A stretch of DNA of 64,000 nt from NCBI RefSeq assembly GCF_024746795.1, contig NZ_CP080524.1, forward strand, positions 744,001 through 808,000. Direction: 5' to 3'. A program made the translations under genes and the position numbers. Shown one piece after another: positions 36,983 to 46,241 of the stretch (position 1 is the first letter of the stretch; each line of letters begins with the position of its first letter). The DNA is from Mesorhizobium sp. AR10 (lineage in GTDB: Bacteria > Pseudomonadota > Alphaproteobacteria > Rhizobiales > Rhizobiaceae). A model generated the notes under the pieces. The model was not told where the DNA came from and did not search any database. It worked only from the letters and a program-made list of their open reading frames with translations.

Positions 36983-38461
36983 TCAGAGCTTGCCTGCGAG
37001 ATAGCGCGTCAGCGTCGCGCGGGTTCCGCTCGCCCACAGCACCTTGAGCGCATGGGCGAAGGCGTCGGCGAACGCTGCCGAGCGGCCGACATCGCCATAG
37101 ATGTCCTCCATGGCAAGCCAGGCGGCGGGCGCATCCTTCGCCGTTTTCGCGATCGCCTGGAGCCTATCCCAGCTCGGATCGTTGGCTTCGATGACGGCGC
37201 CGCTATCGGTCGTGCCGAAGCAGTAGCGGCACCAGAGTGCCGATTCCAGCGCCAGGCCGGTGACGCTCTTTCCGGCCTTCAGCCGGTCGGCGATGGTCGG
37301 AATGATGAATTTCGGCTGGCGGTTGGAGCCGTCGAGGCAAAGCCGCCGGATGGTGTCGCCGATCTTGGGGTTGGAGAAGCGGCGCTCGATGAGCTGGTAG
37401 TATTCCTCCAGCACGGTGTCCGGCACCGGCGGCACGGTTGGGATGATCTCGTCGCGCTCCAGTTTGGCGAGAAAGCCGCGCACCAGCGGTTCCTGCATCG
37501 CCTCATGGACGAAATGAATGTCCATCAGCCCGGCTGGATAGGCGATGGTGGCGTGACCGCCATTGAGGATGCGGATCTTCATCAGCTCGTAGGGCGCGAC
37601 ATCGCTGACGAATTGCACGCCGACCTTTTCCAGCGGCGGCCGACCGGCGGTGAAATGATCCTCCAGCACCCATTGCTTGAACGGCTCGCAGAACACCGGC
37701 CAATTGTCGTCGAGACCGAATTCGCTGGAGAGAATGCCACGCTCACGATCGGAAGTGGCCGGCGTGATGCGGTCGACCATGCCGTTGGGAAAGGCAACTT
37801 TCGCGCTCACCCAGTTTGCCAGATCCTCATCGATCAGCCGCGCCAGCCCCACGACGCCATCGGAAGTGACATGGCCGTTGTGAGGAATGTTGTCGCAGGA
37901 CATGACGGTGAAAGGCACGATGCCGTCTTCGCGGCGGCGGATCAGCCCCGCAAGGATGAGGCCGAAAACGGTCTTCGGCGTCGCGCCAGGTTGAGCGTCC
38001 GCAACGATGTCGGGATGGGTCGGGTTGAACACGCCCGACGCCGGATCGATGAAATAGCCGCCCTCGGTGATGGTCAGCGAAACGATCTTTATCGCCGGAT
38101 CGGCAAGCCGTTCAATGATGCCAGCTGCATCGCCCGGCATCAGAAAATCGATCATGACGCCGGTGACGCGGGCGCTCATATGGCCAGAATCCTGTTCGAC
38201 CACCGTGGTTAACCAGTCCTGCTCGGCAAGCTTGCCGCGGCCGATTTTCTCGCCCTCGAATACGCCCGCGCCGATCAGCGCCCAGTCATGACCAACGCCG
38301 GCATTGAACAGATCGTCGAGATAGACGGCCTGGTGCGAGCGATGGAAATTGCCGACGCCGAAATGCACGATGCCGGGCTTGAGCGTGGCGCGATCGTATT
38401 TCGGGCCGGCGACTTTTGGAGGAAGCTTGGCAAGGACGGTAGAAGAGAGTTTCACGGTCAT
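36983..38461 (-). CDS. mtlK: Mannitol 2-dehydrogenase family oxidoreductase
   Basis: A 492-residue polyol-specific long-chain dehydrogenase that oxidises D-mannitol (and often D-arabinitol or sorbitol) to the ketose with NAD. IVHFGVGNFHRSHQA at residues 31-45 is the NAD-binding start. The catalytic Lys295, Asn300 and His303 lie in MKIRILNGGHA, at the same numbers as in the Pseudomonas fluorescens enzyme. Length is also the same to within one residue. It lies between the sorbitol dehydrogenase gene and the HAD gene. Confidence 0.9.
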   Translation of the reverse strand: MTVKLSSTVLAKLPPKVAGPKYDRATLKPGIVHFGVGNFHRSHQAVYLDDLFNAGVGHDWALIGAGVFEGEKIGRGKLAEQDWLTTVVEQDSGHMSARVTGVMIDFLMPGDAAGIIERLADPAIKIVSLTITEGGYFIDPASGVFNPTHPDIVADAQPGATPKTVFGLILAGLIRRREDGIVPFTVMSCDNIPHNGHVTSDGVVGLARLIDEDLANWVSAKVAFPNGMVDRITPATSDRERGILSSEFGLDDNWPVFCEPFKQWVLEDHFTAGRPPLEKVGVQFVSDVAPYELMKIRILNGGHATIAYPAGLMDIHFVHEAMQEPLVRGFLAKLERDEIIPTVPPVPDTVLEEYYQLIERRFSNPKIGDTIRRLCLDGSNRQPKFIIPTIADRLKAGKSVTGLALESALWCRYCFGTTDSGAVIEANDPSWDRLQAIAKTAKDAPAAWLAMEDIYGDVGRSAAFADAFAHALKVLWASGTRATLTRYLAGKL

Positions 38462-38506
38462 CTGCTTTTACCCTTTGGCCGAGCTCCGGCCTTGTGATCC
38501 CGGCGT

Positions 38507-38534
38507 CTTCTCCCCGCGGAGGGACGGGGAGAAG
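38507..38534. repeat. Hairpin in the smoS-mtlK gap
   Basis: CTTCTCCCC at 38507-38515 pairs with GGGGAGAAG at 38526-38534. The sequence belongs to the same CTTCTCCCCG/CGGGGAGAAG family as the long repeat near 62195. It lies 13 bases after the smoS stop on the minus strand, with no T-run, and probably marks an intraoperon processing or attenuation point. Confidence 0.55.
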
Positions 38535-38547
38535 AGCGCCTCCCCCC

Positions 38548-39318
38548 TCAACTCATCCACTGGCCGCCATCGACATTGTAGGTCTGGGCGACGATGTATT
38601 CTGCGTCATCGCTGGCCAGGAACACGGCCATGCCGGTCAGGTCCTCCGGCTTGCCCATGCGGCCGTAAGGCACGCCTTCGCCGACCAGTCTCTTCTTCTC
38701 GCCCTTCGGACGGTTCTCGTATTTGGCGAACAGCGCGTCGACCTCATCCCACATGTCGCTGTCGACGACACCGGGCGCGATGCCATTGACGTTGATGCGG
38801 TGCTTGATCAGGTCGAGCCCCGCCGACTGGGTGAGCGAGATGACCGCGGCCTTGGTGGCGCAATAGACACCGACCAACGGCTCACCGCGCCGTCCGGCCT
38901 GGCTCGCGATGTTGATGATCTTGCCACCCTTGCCCCGGGAAATCATCGAACGGCTTGCCGCCTGCAGCATGAACAGCGTGCCGGCAACATTGACGGAAAA
39001 CAGTTTGTCGTAGCTCGCCTTGGTGATTTCGACGATCGGCGCCAGGTCGAACAGCGCGGCATTGTTGATCAGTATGTCGAGGCCGCCGGTCTTTGTCTCG
39101 ACCGCCTTGACCGCCGCCTCGATCGAGGCGAGGTCGGTGACGTCGAGCTTGACCGCATAGGCATTTGCGCCGATCTCCGCGGCGGCCTTTTCGGCAGCCG
39201 CCAGATTGATGTCGGCAATCGCCACTGTAGCACCCTCACGCACATAAGCTTCGGCGAAAGCCTTGCCGATGCCACGTGCCGATCCGGTGACCAGCGCCGA
39301 TTTGCCTTTCAGCCTCAC
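38548..39318 (-). CDS. smoS: Sorbitol dehydrogenase (short-chain type)
   Basis: A 256-residue short-chain dehydrogenase with cofactor motif TGSARGIG at residues 11-18, NNAALFD near 86 and the catalytic triad Ser139, Tyr152 and Lys156 (VYCATK). Length and context (smoEFGK upstream, mtlK downstream) match Rhodobacter SmoS, which oxidises sorbitol to fructose and galactitol to tagatose. It overlaps smoK by four bases. Confidence 0.9.
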   Translation of the reverse strand: MRLKGKSALVTGSARGIGKAFAEAYVREGATVAIADINLAAAEKAAAEIGANAYAVKLDVTDLASIEAAVKAVETKTGGLDILINNAALFDLAPIVEITKASYDKLFSVNVAGTLFMLQAASRSMISRGKGGKIINIASQAGRRGEPLVGVYCATKAAVISLTQSAGLDLIKHRINVNGIAPGVVDSDMWDEVDALFAKYENRPKGEKKRLVGEGVPYGRMGKPEDLTGMAVFLASDDAEYIVAQTYNVDGGQWMS

Positions 39319-40319
39319 TGCGCCATGGCCTTTCCGTCGGCGCCGAAGCGATGCATCCTGACCTTGTCGGGCGTCAGATAGATGGTGTCGCCGTGACGGA
39401 CGGCCAGTTCGCCGTCGGCACGCACCGTCAACGGACCGGCGCCATCAGCCTGAACGTGCAAGAACGTGTCGGAGCCGAGATGTTCGGCGACGCCGACAAC
39501 GGCTTTCCATTCGCCTGCCGTCGTTGAAATGTTCATGTGCTCGGGACGGATGCCGATGGTCTTGGCGCCGTATTTGCCGGCCGGCGCGCCCTCGATCAGG
39601 TTCATCTTCGGCGAACCGATGAAGCCCGCCACGAACAGGTTCTTCGGCGACTTGTAGAGTTCCATCGGCGAGCCGACCTGTTCGATGTTGCCGGCGTTGA
39701 GCACGACGATCTTGTCGGCCATGGTCATGGCTTCGATCTGGTCGTGGGTGACGTAGATCATCGTCGTCTTGAGCTGGTGGTGCAGTTCGCTGATCTCGAG
39801 GCGCATGGTGCCGCGAAGTGCTGCATCTAGGTTGGACAGCGGCTCGTCGAACAGGAAGGCCGAAGGCTGGCGCACGATGGCGCGGCCGATGGCGACGCGC
39901 TGGCGCTGGCCGCCGGAGAGCTGGCCGGGCCGGCGTTCGAGATAGTTGGTGAGGTTCAAGACGCGGGCGGCGTCCTTCACCTTCTTGTCGATCGTCGCCA
40001 CGTCCTCGCCGGCCATCTTCAGTGGGAAGCCGATGTTCTTGGCCACCGTCATATGCGGGTAGAGCGCGTAGGACTGGAACACCATGGCCAGCTTGCGCTT
40101 GGCCGGCGCCTCGCCGGTCACGTCGCGGCCATCGATGTTGATGGTGCCGCCGCTGGTGTCCTCGAGACCGGCGATGAGGCGCAGCAGCGTGGACTTGCCG
40201 CAGCCCGACGGACCGACGAAGACGACGAACTCGCCGTTCTCGATGACCAGGTCGAGGCCCGGAATGATGACCGTCGAACCGAAGTGCTTGGAGACGTTCT
40301 TGAGTGTGATGTTTCCCAT
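39315..40319 (-). CDS. smoK: Sorbitol/mannitol ABC transporter ATPase
   Basis: A 334-residue MalK/UgpC-type ATPase with Walker A GPSGCGKS at residues 36-43, signature LSGGQ at 134-138 and a C-terminal regulatory domain ([12 protein letters not shown]). GGGGGAGG precedes the ATG. It energises the SmoFG permease pair encoded upstream. Its place between transporter and sorbitol dehydrogenase genes is the same as in Rhodobacter and rhizobial smo operons. Confidence 0.9.
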   Translation of the reverse strand: MGNITLKNVSKHFGSTVIIPGLDLVIENGEFVVFVGPSGCGKSTLLRLIAGLEDTSGGTINIDGRDVTGEAPAKRKLAMVFQSYALYPHMTVAKNIGFPLKMAGEDVATIDKKVKDAARVLNLTNYLERRPGQLSGGQRQRVAIGRAIVRQPSAFLFDEPLSNLDAALRGTMRLEISELHHQLKTTMIYVTHDQIEAMTMADKIVVLNAGNIEQVGSPMELYKSPKNLFVAGFIGSPKMNLIEGAPAGKYGAKTIGIRPEHMNISTTAGEWKAVVGVAEHLGSDTFLHVQADGAGPLTVRADGELAVRHGDTIYLTPDKVRMHRFGADGKAMAQ

Positions 40320-40371
40320 GGTTTCCTCCCCCGAAGGGTTATTTTTCGCCGATTGCTTCAGGCAGTATCCG

Positions 40372-41196
40372 TTACTTCACGGCGCCAAACGTCAGGCCGC
40401 GCACCAGCTGCTTCTGGCTGAACCAGCCCATGATCAGGATCGGTGCGATCGCCAGCGTCGAGGCCGCCGAAAGCTTGGCCCAGAACAGGCCTTGCGGGCT
40501 GGAGAACGAACTGATGAAAGCCGTCAGCGGCGCCGCCTCGGTGGTGGTCAAGCGGATGGTCCAGAACGCTTCGTTCCACGCCAGGATGATGTTGAGCAAC
40601 ATCGTCGAAGCGATGCCCGGCACCGCCATCGGGGTCAGCACATAGACGATCTCGCCCCACAAGGTAGCGCCGTCCATGCGCGCCGCTTCCAGGATTTCGC
40701 CCGGGATCTCGCGGAAGTAGGTGTAAAGCATCCAGATCACGATCGGCAGGTTGATCAGCATCAGCATGACCATCAGGCCGATGCGGCTGTCGAGCAGTCC
40801 GGCGTCGCGGAAGATCAGGTAGATCGGGAACAGCACGGCCACTGCCGGCATCATCTTGGTGGAGAGCATCCACATCAGGATGTCCTTGGTCCGCTTGCCC
40901 GGCGAGAATGCCATCGACCAGGCAGCCGGAACCGCAACGATCAGGGCCAAGATGGTCGAGCCGACCGAGAGCAGCACCGAGTTGAAGAAGAACTTGAAGT
41001 AGCCGCTCTGCGCCTGGACCTCGGTATAGCTCTCAAACGTCCCCGACGGGATCAAGGCGAAGCCCTGGATGGCCTCCTGCTCCGACTTCAACGAGGTGAT
41101 GATCGTATAAAGGATCGGGAAGAAGATCAGCAACGCGACGATCCAGGCGGCCGCGGTCGCGATTGTCTTGTGCTGGGTGGTGACTGCACGTGCCAT
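40372..41196 (-). CDS. smoG: Sorbitol/mannitol ABC transporter permease
   Basis: A 274-residue MalG-type permease. Six hydrophobic helices are visible, with the EAA loop reading [20 protein letters not shown] and an [16 protein letters not shown] segment near residue 110. GGGAGGATACG before the ATG gives a clear start, 11 bases after the smoF stop. Confidence 0.9.
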   Translation of the reverse strand: MARAVTTQHKTIATAAAWIVALLIFFPILYTIITSLKSEQEAIQGFALIPSGTFESYTEVQAQSGYFKFFFNSVLLSVGSTILALIVAVPAAWSMAFSPGKRTKDILMWMLSTKMMPAVAVLFPIYLIFRDAGLLDSRIGLMVMLMLINLPIVIWMLYTYFREIPGEILEAARMDGATLWGEIVYVLTPMAVPGIASTMLLNIILAWNEAFWTIRLTTTEAAPLTAFISSFSSPQGLFWAKLSAASTLAIAPILIMGWFSQKQLVRGLTFGAVK

Positions 41197-41207
41197 CGTA
41201 TCCTCCC

Positions 41208-42080
41208 TTACTTGTCCAGGTTCTTGCCGACCGCGCGCATGGCGAAGAAGGCGACGATGTTGGCGAGAATGACGGCGATGACACCGCCGGCGGATGCCTG
41301 GCCGATTTTGAACTCCAGCAGTGCCTTCTGGTAGACGAGGAAAGGCAGGTTGGTGGAGGCGTAGCCCGGGCCGCCATTGGTGGTGACCAGGATCTCGGCA
41401 TAGACCGACAGAAGGAAGATCGTCTGGATCAGTATGACGACTGTGATGGCCCGCGACATGTGCGGCAGCGTCAGATAGATGAAGCGGCTGACGAAGCCGG
41501 CACCGTCCATCTCGGCGGCTTCCTTCTGCTCGCCGTCAAGCGACTGCAGGGCGGTCAACAGGATCAGCGTCGCAAATGGCAGCCATTGCCAGGCGACGAT
41601 GATGATGATCGCAGTCAGCGGATACTGCCCGAACCAATCGATCGGCTGCCCGCCGAAGAAGCGCGCAATGTCGGCAAAGACACCGTATTGCGGATGCATG
41701 ATCATGTTCTTCCAGACCAGCGCTGCCACGGGCGGCATGACGAAGAACGGCGAGATCACGAGGATGCGGACGATACCCTGTCCCCACATCGGCTGATCGA
41801 TCAGAAGCGCCAGCATGATGCCGCCGATCACCGTGATCAAAAGCACGCTGCCCACGAGGATAAGCGTGTTGAGGATCGACTGCAGGAAAGCCGGGTTGGA
41901 ATAGAACAGCGCGTAGTTCGAGAAGCCGACGAACCCATCACGGATCGGGTTGAGCGGATTGTATTGCTGGAAGGAGAACCACAGGGTGATTGCCAGCGGA
42001 ACAATCATCCAGACGAACAGCAGCACCACGGATGGCGCCATCATGAAGCGGGCAAGCGAGCGGGTCTGCTGAGTAGCCAT
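41208..42080 (-). CDS. smoF: Sorbitol/mannitol ABC transporter permease
   Basis: A 290-residue MalF-type permease with the EAA loop EAAEMDGAGFVSRFIYLTLP near residue 195. The frame is open to a GTG at 42089, but GGAGGG would overlap that codon. It is correctly spaced (9 bases) from the ATG at 42080, so I use the latter. It pairs with SmoG. Confidence 0.9.
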   Translation of the reverse strand: MATQQTRSLARFMMAPSVVLLFVWMIVPLAITLWFSFQQYNPLNPIRDGFVGFSNYALFYSNPAFLQSILNTLILVGSVLLITVIGGIMLALLIDQPMWGQGIVRILVISPFFVMPPVAALVWKNMIMHPQYGVFADIARFFGGQPIDWFGQYPLTAIIIIVAWQWLPFATLILLTALQSLDGEQKEAAEMDGAGFVSRFIYLTLPHMSRAITVVILIQTIFLLSVYAEILVTTNGGPGYASTNLPFLVYQKALLEFKIGQASAGGVIAVILANIVAFFAMRAVGKNLDK

Positions 42081-42147
42081 GACGGTCACCCTCCAAAGGT
42101 CAGCCAGATTTTTAGAGTTGTGCCAGAATTTCCAGGATTTTGAAGGT

Positions 42148-42175
42148 GGCCGCCCGAACTGGGATTCGGGCGGCC
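42148..42175. repeat. Strong hairpin between smoE and smoF
   Basis: GGCCGCCCGAA at 42148-42158 pairs perfectly with TTCGGGCGGCC at 42165-42175 around a 6-base loop, 49 bases after the smoE stop. There is no T-run. Such hairpins after binding-protein genes keep that mRNA abundant relative to the permease mRNA. Confidence 0.65.
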
Positions 42176-42223
42176 CCTTTGCCGGCTACGATGGGCAACC
42201 GGCATTCGGCACCGGGAGGAGCC

Positions 42224-43534
42224 TTACTTGATATAACCGCCTTCGGTCATCGTTGCCGTGGCAGCGTCCTGGGCCTGCTTGAGCGCATCATCGACGCTCG
42301 ACTGGCCGGCGAGTGCCGCCGAGAAGAGCTGGCCGACCGTGGTGCCGAGACCCTGGAATTCAGGGATGGCGACGAACTGGACGCCGACATAGGGCACCGG
42401 CTTGACGGTCGGATGCGTCGGGTCGGCCGCGTTGATCGAGTCCAGCGTCATCTTGGCGAAGGGGGCTGCCTTCTGGTACTCGGCATTGGCGTAGAGCGAG
42501 GTGCGTGTTCCGGGCGGAGCGCTGGCCCAGCCTAGCTTGGAAGCGACGAGCTCGGAATATTGCTTGCTGGTTGCCCAGGACACGAACTTCTGTGCCGCGT
42601 CACCCTTCTGCGTGCCGGCAGGAATGGCCAGCGACCAAGCCCACAGCCAGTTGCCGCGCTTGCCGAGACCGTTGTCAGGCGCCAGCGCATAGCCAACCTT
42701 GTCGGCGACCTTCGAGCTGTTCGGGTCGGAGACCATGGATGCGGCGACCGTGGCATCGATCCACATGCCGCACTTGCCCTGCTGGAACAGCGCCAGGTTT
42801 TCGTTGAAGCCGTTGGACGAGGCGCCCTCGGGGCCGTCGGCCTTCATCAGGTCGACGTAGAACTGCAGCGTGGCCTTCCATTCGGGCTGGTCGAACTGCG
42901 GCTTCCAGTTCTCATCGAACCAGCGTGCGCCGAAGGAGTTCGACATGGCGGTGAGGAAGGCCATGTTTTCGCCCCAACCGGCCTTGCCGCGCAGGCAGAC
43001 GCCGTTCACGCCATTGGCGCGGTCGGTCATCTTGTCGGCGGCCTGCTTGATGAAGTCCCAGGTCGGCGCGTCGGGCATGGTCAGCCCGGCCTTCTCCATC
43101 AGATCCTTGCGGTACATGACGAAGGAGCTCTCGCCGTAGAACGGAGCTGCATAGAGCTTGCCGTCGACCGAAAGACCGCCGGCAATGGCCGGCAGGATGT
43201 CCTTGGCGTCGTAGTCGTCGCCGAGCTTGTCGAGCGGCAGCAGCCAGCTCTGCTTGGCCCAGATCGGAACTTCATAGGTGCCGATGGTCATCACATCGTA
43301 CTGGCCGCCCTTGGTGGCGATGTCGGTGGTGACACGCTCGCGCAGCACGTTCTCTTCGAGCGTGACCCAGTTGAGCGTAATGTCGGGGTTCGCCTTGGTG
43401 AAGTCGTCCGTCAGCGTCTGCATGCGGACCATATCGGAATTGTTGACGGTGGCGATGGTGATGGATTCGGCGTGAGCGGCGAACGCTAGGGCGCTGGCCG
43501 ACAACAGGCCCAAAGTGAGCGTGCGAAGTTTCAT
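42224..43534 (-). CDS. smoE: Sorbitol/mannitol ABC transporter substrate-binding protein
   Basis: A 436-residue periplasmic binding protein (solute-binding family 1, MalE-like) with signal peptide LGLLSASALAFAAHA. The mature start ESITIATVNNSDMVRMQTL and the segments GKLYAAPFYGESSFVMYRKD and GKRGNWLWAWSLAIPA match SmoE/MtlE-like polyol binders. GGGAGGAATTTG before the ATG at 43534 decides the start; the frame is open further upstream but that part contains the operator palindrome. First gene of the polyol operon. Confidence 0.92.
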   Translation of the reverse strand: MKLRTLTLGLLSASALAFAAHAESITIATVNNSDMVRMQTLTDDFTKANPDITLNWVTLEENVLRERVTTDIATKGGQYDVMTIGTYEVPIWAKQSWLLPLDKLGDDYDAKDILPAIAGGLSVDGKLYAAPFYGESSFVMYRKDLMEKAGLTMPDAPTWDFIKQAADKMTDRANGVNGVCLRGKAGWGENMAFLTAMSNSFGARWFDENWKPQFDQPEWKATLQFYVDLMKADGPEGASSNGFNENLALFQQGKCGMWIDATVAASMVSDPNSSKVADKVGYALAPDNGLGKRGNWLWAWSLAIPAGTQKGDAAQKFVSWATSKQYSELVASKLGWASAPPGTRTSLYANAEYQKAAPFAKMTLDSINAADPTHPTVKPVPYVGVQFVAIPEFQGLGTTVGQLFSAALAGQSSVDDALKQAQDAATATMTEGGYIK

Positions 43535-43575
43535 CAAATTCCTCCCATATACCAAGATGAGCATTTGCCTTGGCT

Positions 43576-43591
43576 GTGAGCAATTACTCAC
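43576..43591. promoter_or_regulatory. Candidate SmoC operator upstream of smoE
   Basis: GTGAGCAATTACTCAC is a 16-bp palindrome with one mismatched central pair, 41-57 bases before the smoE start. A related sequence, CAGAGCAATTGCTTGC (11 of 16 identical), lies upstream of the nearby SorC-family regulator gene at 46114. SorC regulators bind such palindromes near sugar-operon promoters, so this is a good operator candidate. Confidence 0.55.
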
Positions 43592-43756
43592 CTGCCATTA
43601 ATTATGTCAAGCCGGAATCGTTGCTGCAGCGCAGCACGAGGGATGGCGCGCGGCATCCGGCACCAGGCGGCTTGAGGTGTTTTGAGGAGGGCTCGCCGTC
43701 GCGCGAACGACGGAGTTCGGCGACCTGAACTTACAGGCCTGGATGGATCATCCGCC

Positions 43757-44665
43757 CTATGGGCACGCGATCTCGGCCAGGATCCAGTCGCGAAAGGCAC
43801 GGATCTTGGGCACGTTGCGACGCGCCTCAGGGTAGACCAGCCAGTAGGCGTGACCGTCGTCTCCGACGAGATCAAAGGGCTGGATGAGGCGGCCATCGGC
43901 AAGCTCGGTCTTGAACAGCGCCCTGGTCAGGATGGCCACGCCCTGGCCGGCGATGGCGGCATTGGCCTCGTAGGCTTGCGCACCCATGCTGCTGCCAGGA
44001 CGACTGGCAAGATCGTGGGACTGCACGCCGGCTGCCGCGAACCAGTCCCTCCACCAGATATCGCTGGGATCGAGAATGGGCAGGCGCAACAAATCGGCCG
44101 GCTCCTTCACGCCACCGATGCTGGCCGCCAGTTTGGGACTGAGCATTGGCGTGAAATCGGCATCGAGAAGCTTGTGCACTTCCATGCCCGGCCAGTTGCC
44201 ACCGCCCGAACGAATGGCGATGTCGACATCCTCGCGAGCGAAGTCGACAAGGCGGTTCGACGTGTCGAGGCGGACGGCCAGAGAGGGATGCGCGAGCTGG
44301 AATGAGCCGAGATGCTGCGCCAGCCAGTTCGAGGCGAAGGTCAGCAGCGTCGAGACACAGAGCAGGCCATCGGCGCCGGTGCGCGCGGCGGCATAGGCCC
44401 CGCTCAGCAGTGCGAACGCCTCGCTGACCGCCGGCGCAAGGCGCTGCCCGGCATCGGTCAGCACGATCTGCCTTGGCCGGCGCAGGAACAGCGGCCCGCC
44501 GACGCGCTCCTCCAGCAGCTTGATCTGATAGCTCGCAGCCGCCTGCGTCATGCCCAGCTCTTCGGCCGCTTTGGTAAAGGACAGATGCCGGGCCACCGCC
44601 TCGAACACCCTGATCGCCTGCAGTGGCGGGAGCTGGGAAATCTGTCGGGGGTTGAGATCAGGCAT
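43757..44665 (-). CDS. LysR-family transcriptional regulator (GcvA-like)
   Basis: A 302-residue LysR regulator. The helix-turn-helix LSFTKAAEELGMTQAAASYQ lies at about residues 28-47 and the effector domain from about residue 95 (DGLLCVSTLLTFASNWLA). LPPLQAIRVFEAVARH is the usual GcvA-type opening. It sits between the smo operon and a DUF1127 gene with no obvious metabolic partner, so its target is unknown. It may regulate itself and the divergent small gene. Confidence 0.87.
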   Translation of the reverse strand: MPDLNPRQISQLPPLQAIRVFEAVARHLSFTKAAEELGMTQAAASYQIKLLEERVGGPLFLRRPRQIVLTDAGQRLAPAVSEAFALLSGAYAAARTGADGLLCVSTLLTFASNWLAQHLGSFQLAHPSLAVRLDTSNRLVDFAREDVDIAIRSGGGNWPGMEVHKLLDADFTPMLSPKLAASIGGVKEPADLLRLPILDPSDIWWRDWFAAAGVQSHDLASRPGSSMGAQAYEANAAIAGQGVAILTRALFKTELADGRLIQPFDLVGDDGHAYWLVYPEARRNVPKIRAFRDWILAEIACP

Positions 44666-44775
44666 AAGCTCTCCTTATGGGCCGTAATCGACGTTTGATT
44701 GGAAGCGGAGGCCGATCCTGCCGATATTCGGGGTCGACGATCACTCTCGTCCAGACATAGCGGAGGCTGACGATC

Positions 44776-44961
44776 ATGACCACGGTACAGGAAAAACTGA
44801 TCCTAACTCCAGGCCGCAGCTGGTTTTCGTGGCTGACACTTGCATTTGGACAGAGAATGGCCCGGAGACGGACCTATCTCGACATCCGGGAATTGCCGCC
44901 ACACCTGCAGCGCGACATGGGCTTTCTCGACGGCAACGATCCTTGCGGGCCGCGCAAATAG
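44776..44961 (+). CDS. DUF1127 small protein
   Basis: A 61-residue basic protein. The C-terminal half (YLDIRELPPHLQRDMGFLDG) is the DUF1127 motif, in which an arginine-rich helix ends in a conserved L-x-D-x-G-type turn. Family members in alphaproteobacteria affect RNA turnover and phosphate or carbon metabolism, often under stress. The gene is divergent from the LysR gene, with 110 bases between. Its short length and basic character agree with the family. Confidence 0.75.
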   Translation: MTTVQEKLILTPGRSWFSWLTLAFGQRMARRRTYLDIRELPPHLQRDMGFLDGNDPCGPRK

Positions 44962-45066
44962 CCTTGTTGAACTTATCGCAAGATGCGGCGCCGCCTGTCC
45001 CTGCGGACACGCAAGGACGCTGCGTCTCCATTTTCGCGCATGATCCTTCCAAACCGGCGGTTCGGG

Positions 45067-46026
45067 TCAGGCGCCAGCCAACAGCGCGGCGGCAGTCCGC
45101 TCATCGGTGATGAGGCCGTTGACCAGCCGCCGATTGACGGCCGCAAGGATGCCCGGCAGTTTCCGTTCGCCCATGGCGAGCGCGATCACCAGCGATTTCT
45201 CGCGCGACGGCAGCGACGCCGACGACACCCGGTCGTTGGTGATGCCGTCGATCATCCGGCCCTCGCGGTCGAACACCCAGCCGACGATTTCGGCGACGCC
45301 GCCCGCCTTCTGCAACGCCTTCAGTTCGCTCTCCGAAATGAAACCGTCCTCGTAGAGCGGCGCCTTCGGGCCGAGATCGCCGATGCCGACGAAGGTGACG
45401 TCGGCCTCTGCCGCGAGCGCCAGCGTCGGCTGGATCATCGGCTGGTTGAGCAGCATCTCGCGCTCTTCCGGCGAGGAGGCGATGACCGGCAACGGCATCG
45501 GGAAGGAGCGCGCCTTGACCCTGTCGGCCATGGTGAAGATGACGTTGTAGAAGGCGGCCGAGCCGTCGGGGGAAATGTTGCCGGTCAGCGACACCACCTT
45601 GTGCTGCGGGCACTCCATCGGCGGCAGCTGCTCGATCGCCGCCTTCAGCGTACGGCCGGTACCGATCGCCATGACGATCGGGGTCGGCGAGCGCAGCCGC
45701 CGCTCGATCTCGGCGGCCGCCGCTTCGGCGATACCGATGGTGGTTGAGGACGAAGCCGGATCGCTCGGCACCACTTCGACCAGATCGAGCGCGAAGCGCG
45801 ATTTCAGCCGTGCCGAGAGGTCGAGGCAATTGGCGATCGGGTGATCGACGCGCACCTTGATCAGCCCTTCCGACACCGCCAGCGACACCAGCCGCTGCGC
45901 CGTCTGCCTGGAAATGCCGAGCGTCGAGGCGATCTGATCCTGCGTGTTGCCCGCAACATAATAAAGCCAGCCCGCGCGCGCCGCGTCGTCCAGCCTGTTG
46001 CTGCCGCTGTCCTGCCGGGAATTCAA
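45067..46026 (-). CDS. smoC: SorC/DeoR-family transcriptional regulator (SmoC-like)
   Basis: A 319-residue SorC-family repressor. The helix-turn-helix NTQDQIASTLGISRQTAQRL lies at residues 27-46. The sugar-binding domain follows (IGTGRTLKAAIEQLPP, FVGIGDLGPKAP, VGWVFDREGRMIDG). I use a TTG start at 46026 because GGAGGCAGGAAAC precedes it and the protein then has the normal family length; the frame is open to an ATG at 46131. With the TTG start, a palindrome at 46114 lies upstream of the gene rather than inside it. By context it is the regulator of the polyol operon. Confidence 0.82.
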   Translation of the reverse strand: MNSRQDSGSNRLDDAARAGWLYYVAGNTQDQIASTLGISRQTAQRLVSLAVSEGLIKVRVDHPIANCLDLSARLKSRFALDLVEVVPSDPASSSTTIGIAEAAAAEIERRLRSPTPIVMAIGTGRTLKAAIEQLPPMECPQHKVVSLTGNISPDGSAAFYNVIFTMADRVKARSFPMPLPVIASSPEEREMLLNQPMIQPTLALAAEADVTFVGIGDLGPKAPLYEDGFISESELKALQKAGGVAEIVGWVFDREGRMIDGITNDRVSSASLPSREKSLVIALAMGERKLPGILAAVNRRLVNGLITDERTAAALLAGA

Positions 46027-46113
46027 GTTTCCTGCCTCCAAAGCCCGCCAAGCACCCGCGGCGGAGCCGCCATAGTCTTGCAGGGAACGCGCTTGCGCGC
46101 AATTGTCTATCGT

Positions 46114-46129
46114 CAGAGCAATTGCTTGC
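46114..46129. promoter_or_regulatory. Candidate SmoC operator upstream of the regulator gene
   Basis: CAGAGCAATTGCTTGC has a perfect AGCAATTGCT core and matches the smoE palindrome at 11 of 16 positions. It lies about 90 bases before the proposed smoC start and about 110 bases before the divergent HAD gene, so it could control both. Confidence 0.45.
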
Positions 46130-46241
46130 ACCCTTTCGAGGCCTTCGATGAGGCAATCGCCCCCCAGCGTCGGGAATAACGGGCTCGATGGTTTATCTCA
46201 GGACACAAACGCTTTAAGGGGATCGAAAGAGGGATTCTCGC

